DNA from: Paludibacter sp. UBA5753
GTDB taxonomy: Bacteria > Bacteroidota > Bacteroidia > Bacteroidales > Paludibacteraceae
Reading direction: 5' to 3'
Assembly (NCBI GenBank): GCA_002427615.1
Contig: DIFH01000133.1
Location: 1-29,721, forward strand
Length of the DNA: 29,721 nt
Shown here: positions 8,697-16,263 of the stretch, piece after piece
How positions within the stretch are numbered: the stretch's first letter is position 1
How the letters are laid out: every line of letters begins with the position of its first letter
Notes under the pieces: model-generated
Databases searched by the model: none
Seen by the model: the letters and a program-made list of their open reading frames with translations, nothing else
Told to the model about the DNA's origin: nothing
Translations under genes and position numbers: made by a program

Positions 8697-8809
8697 AACT
8701 ATTTCTTCAATTGTGGTTTAAATATTTTTAAGTTTTATTTTAGTAAAGTAGAAATAGAAAATAGGGTTTCTTTTTAATATTCTCCTGCGCCGGATTACCC
8801 AAGGCTTTT

Positions 8810-8843
8810 TTTGAACAATTTTACTGAAAAAGCAGTACCTTTG
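8810..8843 (+). promoter_or_regulatory. Promoter of the SulP gene
   Basis: TACCTTTG at 8836-8843 matches the -7 consensus, and TTTG at 8810-8813 lies 22 bp upstream as a candidate -33 element. Confidence 0.7.
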
Positions 8844-8872
8844 CCGAAAATTTCAAAAAAAAAATCTAAATC

Positions 8873-10546
8873 ATGCGTTTTCAACCAAAATTACTTAGCA
8901 CATTAAAAAATTACTCGAAAGAGCAGTTTTATGCCGATTTAATGGCAGGAGTTATTGTTGGCATTGTTGCTTTGCCTTTGGCTATTGCCTTTGGTATTGC
9001 TTCGGGCGTTACGCCCGAAAAGGGATTGTTTACAGCGGTTATTGCCGGTTTTATTATTTCTTTTCTGGGAGGTAGCAAGGTGCAGATTGGCGGTCCGACC
9101 GGAGCATTTATCGTTATTGTTTATGGGATCGTACAGGAATTTGGCGTTGCGGGTTTAGCTATTGCTACCATGATTGCCGGTGTCATGCTTATTGCCATGG
9201 GCTTACTTAAACTCGGCAGTGTAATAAAATATATTCCCTATCCGATTGTTGTAGGTTTTACAAGTGGTATCGCGTTGACAATTTTTACTACGCAGGTTAA
9301 AGACCTTCTCGGGTTACAAACAGGCGAACTACCCGGCGATTTTATCCATAAATGGATTACTTACGGTCATTTTATCGGTACTATCAACATTTGGTCGCTG
9401 GGAGTAGGAATTGCTTCGATATTAATCATAGCCCTTACGCCCAAAATTTCGAAAAAGATTCCCGGTTCGTTAGTCGCCATTGTTGTGATGACGGTTATCG
9501 TGTATCTGCTGCGCGAGAAATTCGGGGTACAGAATATTGAGACTATTGGCGACCGTTTTGTCATTGATCCATCCTTACCTGAAGCGGCATCGCCGGAAAT
9601 CAATTTTACCGCCATCAAAACTTTATTACCTACTGCATTTACTATTGCCATGCTGGGCGCCATTGAGTCGTTGCTGTCGGCTACTGTGGCCGATGGGGTA
9701 ATTGGCGATAAACACGATTCGAATACGGAACTTATAGCGCAGGGTGTAGCCAATGTTGTTGTGCCGATTTTCGGTGGCATACCGGCAACAGGAGCTATTG
9801 CACGTACCATGACCAATATCAACAATGGGGGACGTACGCCTGTGGCTGGAATTATTCACGCCGGCGTCTTGTTGTTGATCATGTTGTTTCTGGGCAATCT
9901 GACCAAACATATTCCTATGGCTTGTTTGGCAGGCATACTGATTATTGTAGCCTATAATATGAGCGAATGGCGCACTTTTAAAGCGTTGATGAAAAATCAG
10001 AAATCGGATGTAGCCGTTTTGCTCACCACCTTCTTGCTTACAGTTATTTTCGACCTAACCATTGCCATCGAAATTGGTTTGTTGTTAGCTGTGGTATTGT
10101 TTTTACGTCGTATTTCTGAGACCTCTTCAGTTTCAATATTTAAAAATGAAGTGGACAAAGCAGATTATGTAGAAGGAAACTTGGATACTGAAAAGTTGAC
10201 CGTACCGAAAGATGTTGAAATTTATGAAATTGAAGGACCTTTTTTCTTTGGTGTGGCAAGTAAATTTGAGGAAACAATGAAGCAAATCGGCGATAAACCC
10301 AAAATCCGGATCATTCGTATGCGTAAAGTTCCGTTTATTGATTCGACCGGTTCACATAATCTCGAAAATCTTATTCGTATGTCGCGCAAAGACAAAATAC
10401 AGATTCTGTTGTCGGGGGTAAACGAAAAGGTGCATACGACGCTTATAAAAGTGGGTATAGAAGAATTGTTGGGAGCCGAAAATATTTGTAGTAATATTAA
10501 CGAAGCGTTGGATCGAGCTAATCAATTGTTGGTATCGAAGAAATAA
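8873..10546 (+). CDS. SulP family anion transporter with STAS domain
   Basis: SulP proteins are inner-membrane carriers for sulfate, bicarbonate or related anions. The 557-residue product has a long hydrophobic region (roughly residues 20-415) with SulP hallmarks such as VGIVALPLAIAFGIASGVTPEKGLFTA and GGSKVQIGGPTGAFIVIVYGI. A C-terminal STAS domain follows (about 440-545), with the conserved loop RKVPFIDSTGSHNLENL. Length is normal. It is monocistronic with its own promoter. A partial MITE-like repeat lies on each side, upstream and downstream. Substrate cannot be decided: bicarbonate and sulfate are both known in the family. Confidence 0.92.
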   Translation: MRFQPKLLSTLKNYSKEQFYADLMAGVIVGIVALPLAIAFGIASGVTPEKGLFTAVIAGFIISFLGGSKVQIGGPTGAFIVIVYGIVQEFGVAGLAIATMIAGVMLIAMGLLKLGSVIKYIPYPIVVGFTSGIALTIFTTQVKDLLGLQTGELPGDFIHKWITYGHFIGTINIWSLGVGIASILIIALTPKISKKIPGSLVAIVVMTVIVYLLREKFGVQNIETIGDRFVIDPSLPEAASPEINFTAIKTLLPTAFTIAMLGAIESLLSATVADGVIGDKHDSNTELIAQGVANVVVPIFGGIPATGAIARTMTNINNGGRTPVAGIIHAGVLLLIMLFLGNLTKHIPMACLAGILIIVAYNMSEWRTFKALMKNQKSDVAVLLTTFLLTVIFDLTIAIEIGLLLAVVLFLRRISETSSVSIFKNEVDKADYVEGNLDTEKLTVPKDVEIYEIEGPFFFGVASKFEETMKQIGDKPKIRIIRMRKVPFIDSTGSHNLENLIRMSRKDKIQILLSGVNEKVHTTLIKVGIEELLGAENICSNINEALDRANQLLVSKK

Positions 10547-10633
10547 CAGGATTGGTGGTGATACAAAAAGTATGATAGTATTATCAGTAGAATATCAATA
10601 TATTAAAAGGGATAATGATGTTAAAATAGGACG

Positions 10634-10701
10634 TTGATTTTCAGTTCGACTTTGTCGAACTGAAAATCAAAAGGTTATAAAAATAAAGGGTGCTGAGTAG
10701 T
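10634..10701 (+). repeat. Partial copy (other end) of the 242-bp MITE-like element
   Basis: This matches 27596-27663 in the same orientation at about 60 of 68 positions. It holds a perfect 17-bp hairpin (arms 10634-10650 and 10654-10670, core CAGTTCGAC/GTCGAACTG) and then the terminal motif GGGTGCTGAGTAGT. The loop differs from the other copy while the arms remain paired. The hairpin may also stop SulP transcription. The rest of 10547-10633 holds nothing recognisable. Confidence 0.85.
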
Positions 10702-10710
10702 AAATAAATC

Positions 10711-11079
10711 TTACTGTAACTTTACCGATATATGTTTAGCGATTTTCAACGCAGTTGTTATGGTGCTTAAATCTGTTGTCAAACTTCCGTCCTTGCCCGA
10801 ATAATGACTGTGACCAATTGGTTTCATTTCAACTTCGGCTGTTGTATTTGTGTCTATATCTGCCGCATAAACCAGTGCCGGCTGACTTGAGGTTTTATAC
10901 TCTTTATCACCGGACATCCATCTACCGGTCTTACGGCTTCCATGTTCGAAAACACCTTTCGCAATACTTTTTGGGACATGAAGTGTCTGGATAAATTTTC
11001 CACTTTCGTCGGCTAACCAAACTGCGAAAAGCCTTGTTCCCCTTTGTCCTGTAAAGGTAGCAATTATTAATTCCTTGTT
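10711..11079 (-). pseudogene. Fragment of a DUF2271-like secreted protein
   Basis: The minus-strand frame is open from 11079 down to the stop at 10711 and encodes about 122 residues. Its first in-frame ATG comes only at 10917, too late for the conserved-looking part. The stretch LFAVWLADESGKFIQTLHVP resembles the AVW-x-D-x-x-G-K-F-x-x-T-L pattern of DUF2271 periplasmic proteins. The signal peptide and start are missing: immediately upstream are a TAA and the terminator of the next gene. The 3' end abuts a repeat fragment. A gene remnant is the simplest reading. The family assignment rests on one motif and is tentative. Confidence 0.5.
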
Positions 11080-11091
11080 TTACATATTAAA

Positions 11092-11122
11092 ATGCTCCCA
11101 TCGCTCAATGCGATGGGGGCAT
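11092..11122 (-). terminator. Terminator of the SPFH gene
   Basis: Arms 11092-11104 and 11110-11122 pair over 13 positions with one mismatch. On the minus strand the stem is followed by TTTTAATAT. It lies about 30 bp beyond the SPFH stop codon. Confidence 0.8.
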
Positions 11123-11153
11123 ACAAGCAGGGGGTATTGTATTCCTGAATCTC

Positions 11154-12023
11154 TTAATTATCTTTTCGTTTACGTTCCAATGGCAAGATTCCCCCGGCCA
11201 TTTCTCCGATAATGTTAACCAGTTCGGTTCCGGTAGGAACAACTATTTTGGCATTATTGGAAAGCGAAGCTTCAACGGCTTCTAATTTACGCAACAATTG
11301 AGCGTTACCGACAAAATATTTATCCGCGGCTTCGTTTACCAGTCGAATGGCTTCGGCCTCACCTTCGGCATGTAATATTTTGGATTGTTTATACCCTTCG
11401 GCTTCTTTAATTTTTGCACGTTTTACCCCGTCGGCAACCGTTTCGGCAGCAGTGGCCGAATCGATGGCCGCTATTTTTTCGTTTTCGGCTTTTACCACTT
11501 TGTTCATGGTTTCCTGAACGTCCCTGGGCGGGTCAATTTCTTTCAGTTCGGTACGTACAATCTCTATTCCCCAGCTTTTAGTTTCGATGTGCAAGGTATT
11601 GTAAAGTTCCGCATTGATTTTTCCGCGCTCGCTGTTGGCCGATTTAAGCGTTAGTGTGCCGATAATGTTACGAAGTGTGGTACGAGCCAGGTTCACAATC
11701 TGATACCTATAATTATTTACGTTGTAAATTGCTCCTTTAACCGATTCCTCTTCTGATTTCACCCTAAAGTAAACCTGCGCATCCACGCTTGCATTCAGGT
11801 TGTCGTTTGTAATTATTTCCTGTGGCTCGGCATTCACCATTTGTTCGGTTACGTTGACGATGTAAATCCGGTCGATGACAGGAATAATCCAGTGAAAGCC
11901 GGGATTTGCAAATTTGTGGTATTTCCCAAGTCTTTCAATTAAGCCTCTTTCCGTTGGTCGTACAATTCTGATTCCAAGGAAAAACACGAAGATGACAAAA
12001 ATTGCTACATACAAATAGATCAT
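11154..12023 (-). CDS. SPFH/band 7 (stomatin-like) membrane protein
   Basis: Stomatin-like proteins form membrane-anchored oligomers that organise membrane domains or modulate proteases. The 289-residue product has an N-terminal transmembrane helix (IYLYVAIFVIFVFFLGIRI), the band 7 start RPTERGLIERLGKYHKFANPGFHWIIPVIDRI, a conserved ARTTLRNIIGTLTL segment, and a charged coiled-coil region from about residue 165 (ENEKIAAIDSATAAE to KILHAEGEAEAIRL). It fits the paraslipin/QmcA type. The usual partner, an NfeD-like protein, is not adjacent. It is monocistronic. A shadow ORF lies on the opposite strand. Confidence 0.92.
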   Translation of the reverse strand: MIYLYVAIFVIFVFFLGIRIVRPTERGLIERLGKYHKFANPGFHWIIPVIDRIYIVNVTEQMVNAEPQEIITNDNLNASVDAQVYFRVKSEEESVKGAIYNVNNYRYQIVNLARTTLRNIIGTLTLKSANSERGKINAELYNTLHIETKSWGIEIVRTELKEIDPPRDVQETMNKVVKAENEKIAAIDSATAAETVADGVKRAKIKEAEGYKQSKILHAEGEAEAIRLVNEAADKYFVGNAQLLRKLEAVEASLSNNAKIVVPTGTELVNIIGEMAGGILPLERKRKDN

Positions 12024-12155
12024 TATACTTCCCTTTCTTTTAAATAAATAATTGTTTAAACTGTGTGGTATAAAAATAAATATCGGTAAAGTTACTGTAA
12101 ATATTCAGGTATTGTATTACAATGCAATATAATAATTCTACTTTAACACATTAAT

Positions 12156-12301
12156 TAGTGTTTGCAAGAAAACGCCAATCTCTGCGTTGCACTCGCAGCA
12201 AAAACTACTCATTTACCAGAGTAAACTCCGTGTTTTCGCTGCTTCGTGCGCCTTGACCTTGACGTTTTTTTATCAAACACCGAGTTTTCTTTCTGATACT
12301 A
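12156..12301. repeat. Palindromic MITE-like element, long form
   Basis: The left end (12156-12173, TAGTGTTTGCAAGAAAAC) and right end (ACCGAGTTTTCTTTCTGATACTA, 12279-12301) are imperfect inverted repeats. The same two ends occur directly joined, inverted, at 24620-24660. The 105 bp between (12174-12278) are themselves a long imperfect palindrome: GCACTCGCAGC near 12188 pairs with GCTGCTTCGTGC near 12240. An ORF at 12187-12402 crosses the element and is not credible. No transposase is present. Confidence 0.7.
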
Positions 12302-12304
12302 ATT

Positions 12305-12679
12305 ATATGTCGTCTCTTCGGGACTTTAAGGGTTATTGGTCTTCCTGTTTTTACCAATGTGCTCGTACCTACGGCGCTTTCTTAACCCATTTTGCAGCCT
12401 AATAAGCCCTAAACAGTTAAATATCGATGAAAATAGTTGATTTTCGAGGCTAAATGGAGTAAAAACAATCACTAAATCTCTGAAATTCAAGGAGCATATT
12501 ATTCAGAATGCTTTGTAGCGCCCTGTATTTACATATTTTAATACCGCAATCTTTCTATATTTACTCAATCAATTGAAAAATCAAAAATGGGAAAAATATG
12601 TAGTACACAAACCACAAATCTTAAAAAATGAAGTAGCTGAAAATTATGATTTTATGACCGGATAGCTGCAAAAAGGATT
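12305..12679. other. Non-coding stretch, possible repeat and gene debris
   Basis: No full gene is visible. The part 12307-12400 has two similar phrases (TCTCTTCGGGACTTT and TACCTACGGCGCTTT) around an ATTGGT/ACCAAT pair, suggesting repeat-derived sequence. In one plus frame 12526-12666 is open and ends with EKYVVHKPQILKNEVAENYDFMTG, which looks faintly protein-like but has no start codon in a sensible place. I do not recognise either. Confidence 0.35.
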
Positions 12680-12717
12680 AATATATCGTTTGACGGTTTC
12701 CCATCAAACGATATATT
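12680..12717 (-). terminator. Hairpin downstream of csbD-like gene
   Basis: Arms 12680-12693 and 12704-12717 pair perfectly over 14 bp (AATATATCGTTTGA). The stem is AT-rich and no clear T-run follows on the minus strand, so it may stabilise the 3' end rather than terminate strongly. Confidence 0.55.
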
Positions 12718-12735
12718 TTCATAAGAAGCAGAAAA

Positions 12736-12921
12736 TTAAAGTCCTTCAATAATCTTGTGCAATTCATCTTTTGTTTTTCCAAGTTTGATTTGCAGTCTGC
12801 CAAACATTTCTTCTTTCTTGCCTTCGGCAAACAGTAAATCATCGTCTGTCAAAGATGCAAATTTTTGTTTGAGTTTGCCTTTTTGCTCATCCCAGTTTCC
12901 TTTTAGTTCGGTTGTGTTCAT
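12736..12921 (-). CDS. CsbD-like stress protein
   Basis: The 61-residue hydrophilic product carries the CsbD family pattern: LKGNWDEQKGKLKQKFASLTDDDLLFAEGKKEEMFGRLQIKLGKTKDEL. CsbD-like proteins are small, abundant proteins induced by general or osmotic stress in several bacteria; their molecular function is unknown. It is transcribed alone. Its promoter region holds two striking signals: a perfect dyad in the 5' untranslated region (12935-12958) and the tandem operator shared with three envelope genes in this window (12959-13017). Control by that operator would fit a stress role. Confidence 0.9.
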   Translation of the reverse strand: MNTTELKGNWDEQKGKLKQKFASLTDDDLLFAEGKKEEMFGRLQIKLGKTKDELHKIIEGL

Positions 12922-12934
12922 TTGTTTTTATATT

Positions 12935-12958
12935 TACAGTGAAAGAATTTTCACTGTA
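12935..12958 (-). promoter_or_regulatory. Perfect dyad in the csbD-like leader
   Basis: Arms TACAGTGAAA (12935-12944) and TTTCACTGTA (12949-12958) are exact inverted repeats with a 4-bp spacer. The dyad directly abuts the -7 TTTG at 12959-12962, so it covers the expected transcription start. It could be a repressor operator or a 5' mRNA hairpin. Confidence 0.6.
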
Positions 12959-13017
12959 CAAAGGTGCATTCTTTTGTTCCCTAAAACTTTACACAATTAC
13001 ATAAAAGAGTTACATCA
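12959..13017 (-). promoter_or_regulatory. Promoter with shared tandem operator (csbD-like gene)
   Basis: Plus-strand reading: CAAA (12959-12962, the -7 TTTG on the minus strand), exactly 26 nt, TTACACAA (12989-12996), 13 nt, TTACATCA (13010-13017), then TTCACAC. Period is 21 bp. The -7 box is CACCTTTG, lacking the consensus TA. The same layout occurs at 16066-16124, 21553-21611 and 24219-24277. Confidence 0.75.
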
Positions 13018-13190
13018 TTCACACATTGGTAGCGAACGGAGATTTGTCTTTTATCAAACGGATTGTAGGCATCACATTATTAATTGTAGCGCCTATGGTT
13101 GTGGGCGCTTTTGTTTTCATCGGGCTCGGTGGAAATAGTTTAGCCCGCCACGCATTACTGGTCTTACAAATGGATAGTACTATAGTTTGA
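13005..13190 (+). pseudogene. Possible remnant of a membrane protein
   Basis: A plus-strand frame open from 13005 to the stop at 13188-13190 encodes GDLSFIKRIVGITLLIVAPMVVGAFVFIG (split here: hydrophobic core IVGITLLIVAPMVVGAFVF), a strong single transmembrane segment, then LGGNSLARHALLVLQMDSTIV. There is no ATG; only a TTG at 13026 could start it. It overlaps the csbD-like operator. It could be a very short membrane peptide, a remnant, or chance. Confidence 0.25.
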
Positions 13191-13391
13191 CTAACTTTTT
13201 TCAAAAATAAACGAATTTATTCAACATTGAAAATCGGATTTAGTTTGCTCTATATCATAGGATTGAATGGTTCCCGTTCAGATACTATCTAAATCTACTA
13301 AAGTGAGATTGTAACTATTTTGGTCACATAAAACTCCGCTATTATTTTTGCTTTCTATCTTTATTATGACTTGGCATATCAGCTGAGTTAA

Positions 13392-13431
13392 GACAGAAAG
13401 AATGTTTGAATTAACAAACATTCTTTCTGTC
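13392..13431 (-). terminator. Terminator of the DUF3494/short-peptide transcript
   Basis: Arms 13392-13408 and 13415-13431 form a perfect 17-bp stem (GACAGAAAGAATGTTTG) with a 6-nt loop. It lies 38 bp past the stop of the 61-residue gene. The plus side is followed by seven A, so the minus transcript has only a weak T-tract after the stem. Confidence 0.7.
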
Positions 13432-13469
13432 CTAAAAAAACTAATTGAGTGATAGTGAACTTCATTTTC

Positions 13470-13655
13470 TTAACCTAAATTGGCTCTAAACGGATCGTTG
13501 TTGAAATACTCCGGAGCTTTCAGATTATTAGATTCTCCCGGCCCTATTGGAGGTTCGGATTCGAGTACCAACGCTATTTCGTTATCCAATTTAATTTGTA
13601 CAACTGATGGAGCGATATAGTACCGTTTTGTTGTTTTATTTTCGAGTGTATGCAT
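13470..13655 (-). CDS. Short conserved Bacteroidales peptide, function unknown
   Basis: The 61-residue product begins MHTLENKTTKRYYIAPSV and continues VQIKLDNEIALVLESEPP, then a Gly/Pro-rich stretch and APEYFNNDPFRANLG at the end. It has no signal peptide or membrane segment. Short proteins of this pattern (aromatic-P-x-hydrophobic start, LDNEI-x-L, PP-GPGE, terminal APEYFNNDPF) are, to my knowledge, frequent in Bacteroidales and unassigned. It starts 37 bp after the T9SS DUF3494 gene, in the same direction, and is followed by a strong hairpin, so the two are probably cotranscribed. Function is unknown. Confidence 0.75.
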   Translation of the reverse strand: MHTLENKTTKRYYIAPSVVQIKLDNEIALVLESEPPIGPGESNNLKAPEYFNNDPFRANLG

Positions 13656-13692
13656 AACTTTATTTTTTTATTTGTTTTACAAATCAATATTT

Positions 13693-16029
13693 TTAGTCGA
13701 TAGCTACTTTTTTAGTCGTGTTAGCTCCGTTTCCTTTAATAGTCACAAAATAAACGCCTGCCTGTGGAACATCCATAACCGTCATTCCCGTAGCAGCCTG
13801 TTTGCTTGCCAATCGTTGTCCTACCGAATTATAAATATTCAACGTATATGCATCGTTTGCTTGTCCTTTGATCTGAACGGCAATCTGATTGTTCGCATTG
13901 CGATAAACGAGGAGGTTCTGATCGTTAGCAGCCGATGGAATTGCATCTATAACGCCGGGTGAACGGAAAATAACGCTGAAACGATTGCCCGTGGTGGTAG
14001 CGGGAGCGAAATCGTAGGTTGTTACACCATTGGTCAGGTCGGTTTCGACGCCATTGTTGCCATTGTCTTTGAGTATCACTTTCACATCCGAAGGCAGGTT
14101 GCTGATTTCATTGGCTTTTAAACTGAACGTTGTTGCATCCCCGGGGACAAAACCAAGACTGATTTCGGTGTCGAGTGGAATGCTGTTCATCCCGTTTATG
14201 ACTAATTTTTCGGTTCCGGCCGTTGTGTAAATTTGAGTAACCGTGTTTTCCTCTTCAAATTTTGGAGAATCGAAGCGGTCGTAACTATTCGAAGCACTTT
14301 GATCGAAGTAAATCAAGGTTTCATCAGTAGTTGTACCATTATTTACCTGTAAGCGCAAGCGCTGACGATCAGTGTTTTTAGCTGCCGGAGCTTTCAATGG
14401 ATTCGACGTTTGATGCGACAGAGTAAGTTTATTGTCGAGCGTTAAAGTTCCTGCTTGTAAAGCTCTTACCCAGAATGCCTGCATCGGCGGAATAATGGCG
14501 GTAGTACCCGCTGGTGAAGCTTCTTCTGTACTGCAATTGATGGTTTGAAACGACCATTGACCGCTTGCATTTACAGTTCCTGCATTGGTGCGATACCAGA
14601 TAGTCGGTTCAATAAGGGCAGCATTTGTAGCATCATCTACAAATACTTTTGTCCATGTTAAATGAGCAGGATAAGGATTCCCAATCAGGTTAAAGCCGGT
14701 TTTGGAAGTTCCTGATCGGGTGAGTGTAACATCCACGTTTCCGCTATTTAATGTGCCTCCGCTCTGTGTTGCAAAGGTCAGCGTACTTCCTGTTGAACCG
14801 GGTAAAGCTATGTATCCTACTCCTTTAGTTAATAGATTTCCTGTCGTAACGCTTGTCCAATAAGCTGTAGCCGGAGCTGTATAACCTGTATTGCTACCAG
14901 TTTCATCATATTTATAATAGGTATATCCGCTTGGTGCTAAAGCATTGCTTATCGGTGAAGATACGTACCAGTTGCGGGCAGAAGAAAGATATTGTTGAAC
15001 ATTGGTTGTAGTTGCATTCAACGTTCCCTTGTTCAGGAATGTGCCTGTGCCGTTGGTGACATCGCTGTTGATATTGAGTGTTGATGCTGACAAGGTTTTC
15101 CCAGAATTCAAAGTAAGATGTGCACCGGGATTGATAGTGAGAGTTGAAGCGGTTGAATTGTCAGTAATCGTTACAAGATCTCCGTTAGAAATACTGATAG
15201 AAATTGCATCAGCTGTTGGAAACGCAACGGCGTTAATCCAATTTGTATTATCCGACGATGATTCCCATGTCTCTTTATTAATCCAATCTCCTGAAACTTT
15301 TGAGCGGAAATAAGTAGGTATCATAACTATATTATTGTTCAGGTTAATTGCTCCCGCCTTTGTAAGTCCTCTCCCAAAAAGCGTTGAACCTTCCAGAAGA
15401 TTGATTGCACCATTGACAACTATTGTACCCCTGAAAACAGCAGAATTGCCTAAATCGAATTGACCATTGATTTGCCAATATACATTGTTTGGGGAGGCAG
15501 AATTAATCAGTTTAACATTTGAACCACTAACTGCCTGAAATGCACCGCCTATTTTGATGATAAATAAAGCATTAGGATTTCCTTGTCCATTTAAAGTTAA
15601 TTCTCCATCTAATGTTGCAGCAGCAGCATAGCAGTAAACGCCAGGGGAAAGAGTCTGGTTTGCTAATGGAAGTAATAATGTAGTACCGCAAGGAATAGCA
15701 CTCAACTGATCGTATGCAGAAATCACAGCATCTTGTTGTGAAAGTGTTGATAGTGAAGGACTAGGGGATGGGCCATAAATACTTCCACCTTCGACTATTC
15801 CTGGCGCGGGATCATTAGGATATACGGCTAATCCAACTGGCGAAGAGTTATAACTGCCAATATCGCCTGTTATGGTTGATGCTCCAGTATTATTAAATGC
15901 CCCTGCAGCGGTAAACAAGGCAAAACTGGATGTTGCACCTAAATTAGGCGCCGTCGTCTGTCCGAAACTTACGGTTGACGTTAATAATAAAACAACCGTC
16001 GTTATTATAAAAAATAATTTTCGTTTCAT
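13693..16029 (-). CDS. T9SS-exported DUF3494 (ice-binding-like) surface protein
   Basis: The 778-residue product has a signal peptide (MKRKLFFIITTVVLLLTSTVSFG), an N-terminal DUF3494 domain at about 25-240 (LGATSSFALFTAAGAFNNTGAS to FGRGLTKAGAINLNNNIV), a long Thr/Ser/Asn-rich beta region typical of Bacteroidota exoproteins, and a C-terminal type A T9SS sorting domain (about the last 75 residues: LLVYRNANNQIAVQI, LNIYNSVGQRL, GVYFVTIKGNG). It is thus expected to cross the outer membrane by type IX secretion and be attached or released. DUF3494 includes ice-binding proteins but also adhesin-like proteins; ice binding is not shown here. The frame extends 13 codons upstream, but the chosen ATG gives a standard signal peptide. 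The promoter carries the shared tandem operator (16066-16124). Confidence 0.9.
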   Translation of the reverse strand: MKRKLFFIITTVVLLLTSTVSFGQTTAPNLGATSSFALFTAAGAFNNTGASTITGDIGSYNSSPVGLAVYPNDPAPGIVEGGSIYGPSPSPSLSTLSQQDAVISAYDQLSAIPCGTTLLLPLANQTLSPGVYCYAAAATLDGELTLNGQGNPNALFIIKIGGAFQAVSGSNVKLINSASPNNVYWQINGQFDLGNSAVFRGTIVVNGAINLLEGSTLFGRGLTKAGAINLNNNIVMIPTYFRSKVSGDWINKETWESSSDNTNWINAVAFPTADAISISISNGDLVTITDNSTASTLTINPGAHLTLNSGKTLSASTLNINSDVTNGTGTFLNKGTLNATTTNVQQYLSSARNWYVSSPISNALAPSGYTYYKYDETGSNTGYTAPATAYWTSVTTGNLLTKGVGYIALPGSTGSTLTFATQSGGTLNSGNVDVTLTRSGTSKTGFNLIGNPYPAHLTWTKVFVDDATNAALIEPTIWYRTNAGTVNASGQWSFQTINCSTEEASPAGTTAIIPPMQAFWVRALQAGTLTLDNKLTLSHQTSNPLKAPAAKNTDRQRLRLQVNNGTTTDETLIYFDQSASNSYDRFDSPKFEEENTVTQIYTTAGTEKLVINGMNSIPLDTEISLGFVPGDATTFSLKANEISNLPSDVKVILKDNGNNGVETDLTNGVTTYDFAPATTTGNRFSVIFRSPGVIDAIPSAANDQNLLVYRNANNQIAVQIKGQANDAYTLNIYNSVGQRLASKQAATGMTVMDVPQAGVYFVTIKGNGANTTKKVAID

Positions 16030-16065
16030 TTTAAATGATGTTTTAATTGTGATAAATATATGATA

Positions 16066-16124
16066 CAAAGATCACTTATTTAATTTGGAAAAGTGTTATA
16101 TAATTTTGAAAATAAGTTACATAA
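16066..16124 (-). promoter_or_regulatory. Promoter with shared tandem operator (T9SS DUF3494 gene)
   Basis: Plus-strand reading: CAAA (16066-16069), 26 nt, TTATATAA (16096-16103), 13 nt, TTACATAA (16117-16124), then TTCACAC. The -7 box on the minus strand is GATCTTTG followed by TAT. The nearer half-site occupies the region expected for the -33 element. One of four copies with identical spacing. Confidence 0.8.
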
Positions 16125-16197
16125 TTCACACTTCAGTAAATTAATAAATTCTACCTTATTTGTACAAGAAATCCCTTGTGGGCATGTAAATAAGATA

Positions 16198-16230
16198 AGA
16201 GAGAGTCCACAAAACAGACTCTCTCTTTTT
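16198..16230 (-). terminator. Terminator between the OmpA-family and T9SS genes
   Basis: Arms 16198-16207 and 16217-16226 (AGAGAGAGTC/GACTCTCTCT) pair perfectly around a 9-nt loop. It lies 34 bp beyond the OmpA-family stop and upstream of the next promoter, so it separates the two transcripts. The T-run is on the plus side. Confidence 0.7.
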
Positions 16231-16263
16231 CAGAAAGAAAAACGCAAATAAGAAGATAAAAAT

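Noticed and set aside
8592..10701. SulP gene as cargo of a composite element between two repeat copies
   Set aside because: The flanking fragments are opposite halves of the element and both have their termini facing right, so they do not bracket the gene with outward-facing ends.
10713..12098. Shared string GTAACTTTACCGATAT at 10713-10731 and inverted at 12080-12098
   Set aside because: About 16 exact bases in AT-rich DNA over 30 kb is not far from chance, and the flanks do not extend the match.
12187..12402. 71-codon plus-strand ORF
   Set aside because: It begins inside the palindromic repeat and runs into probable repeat sequence; the translation has no recognisable feature.
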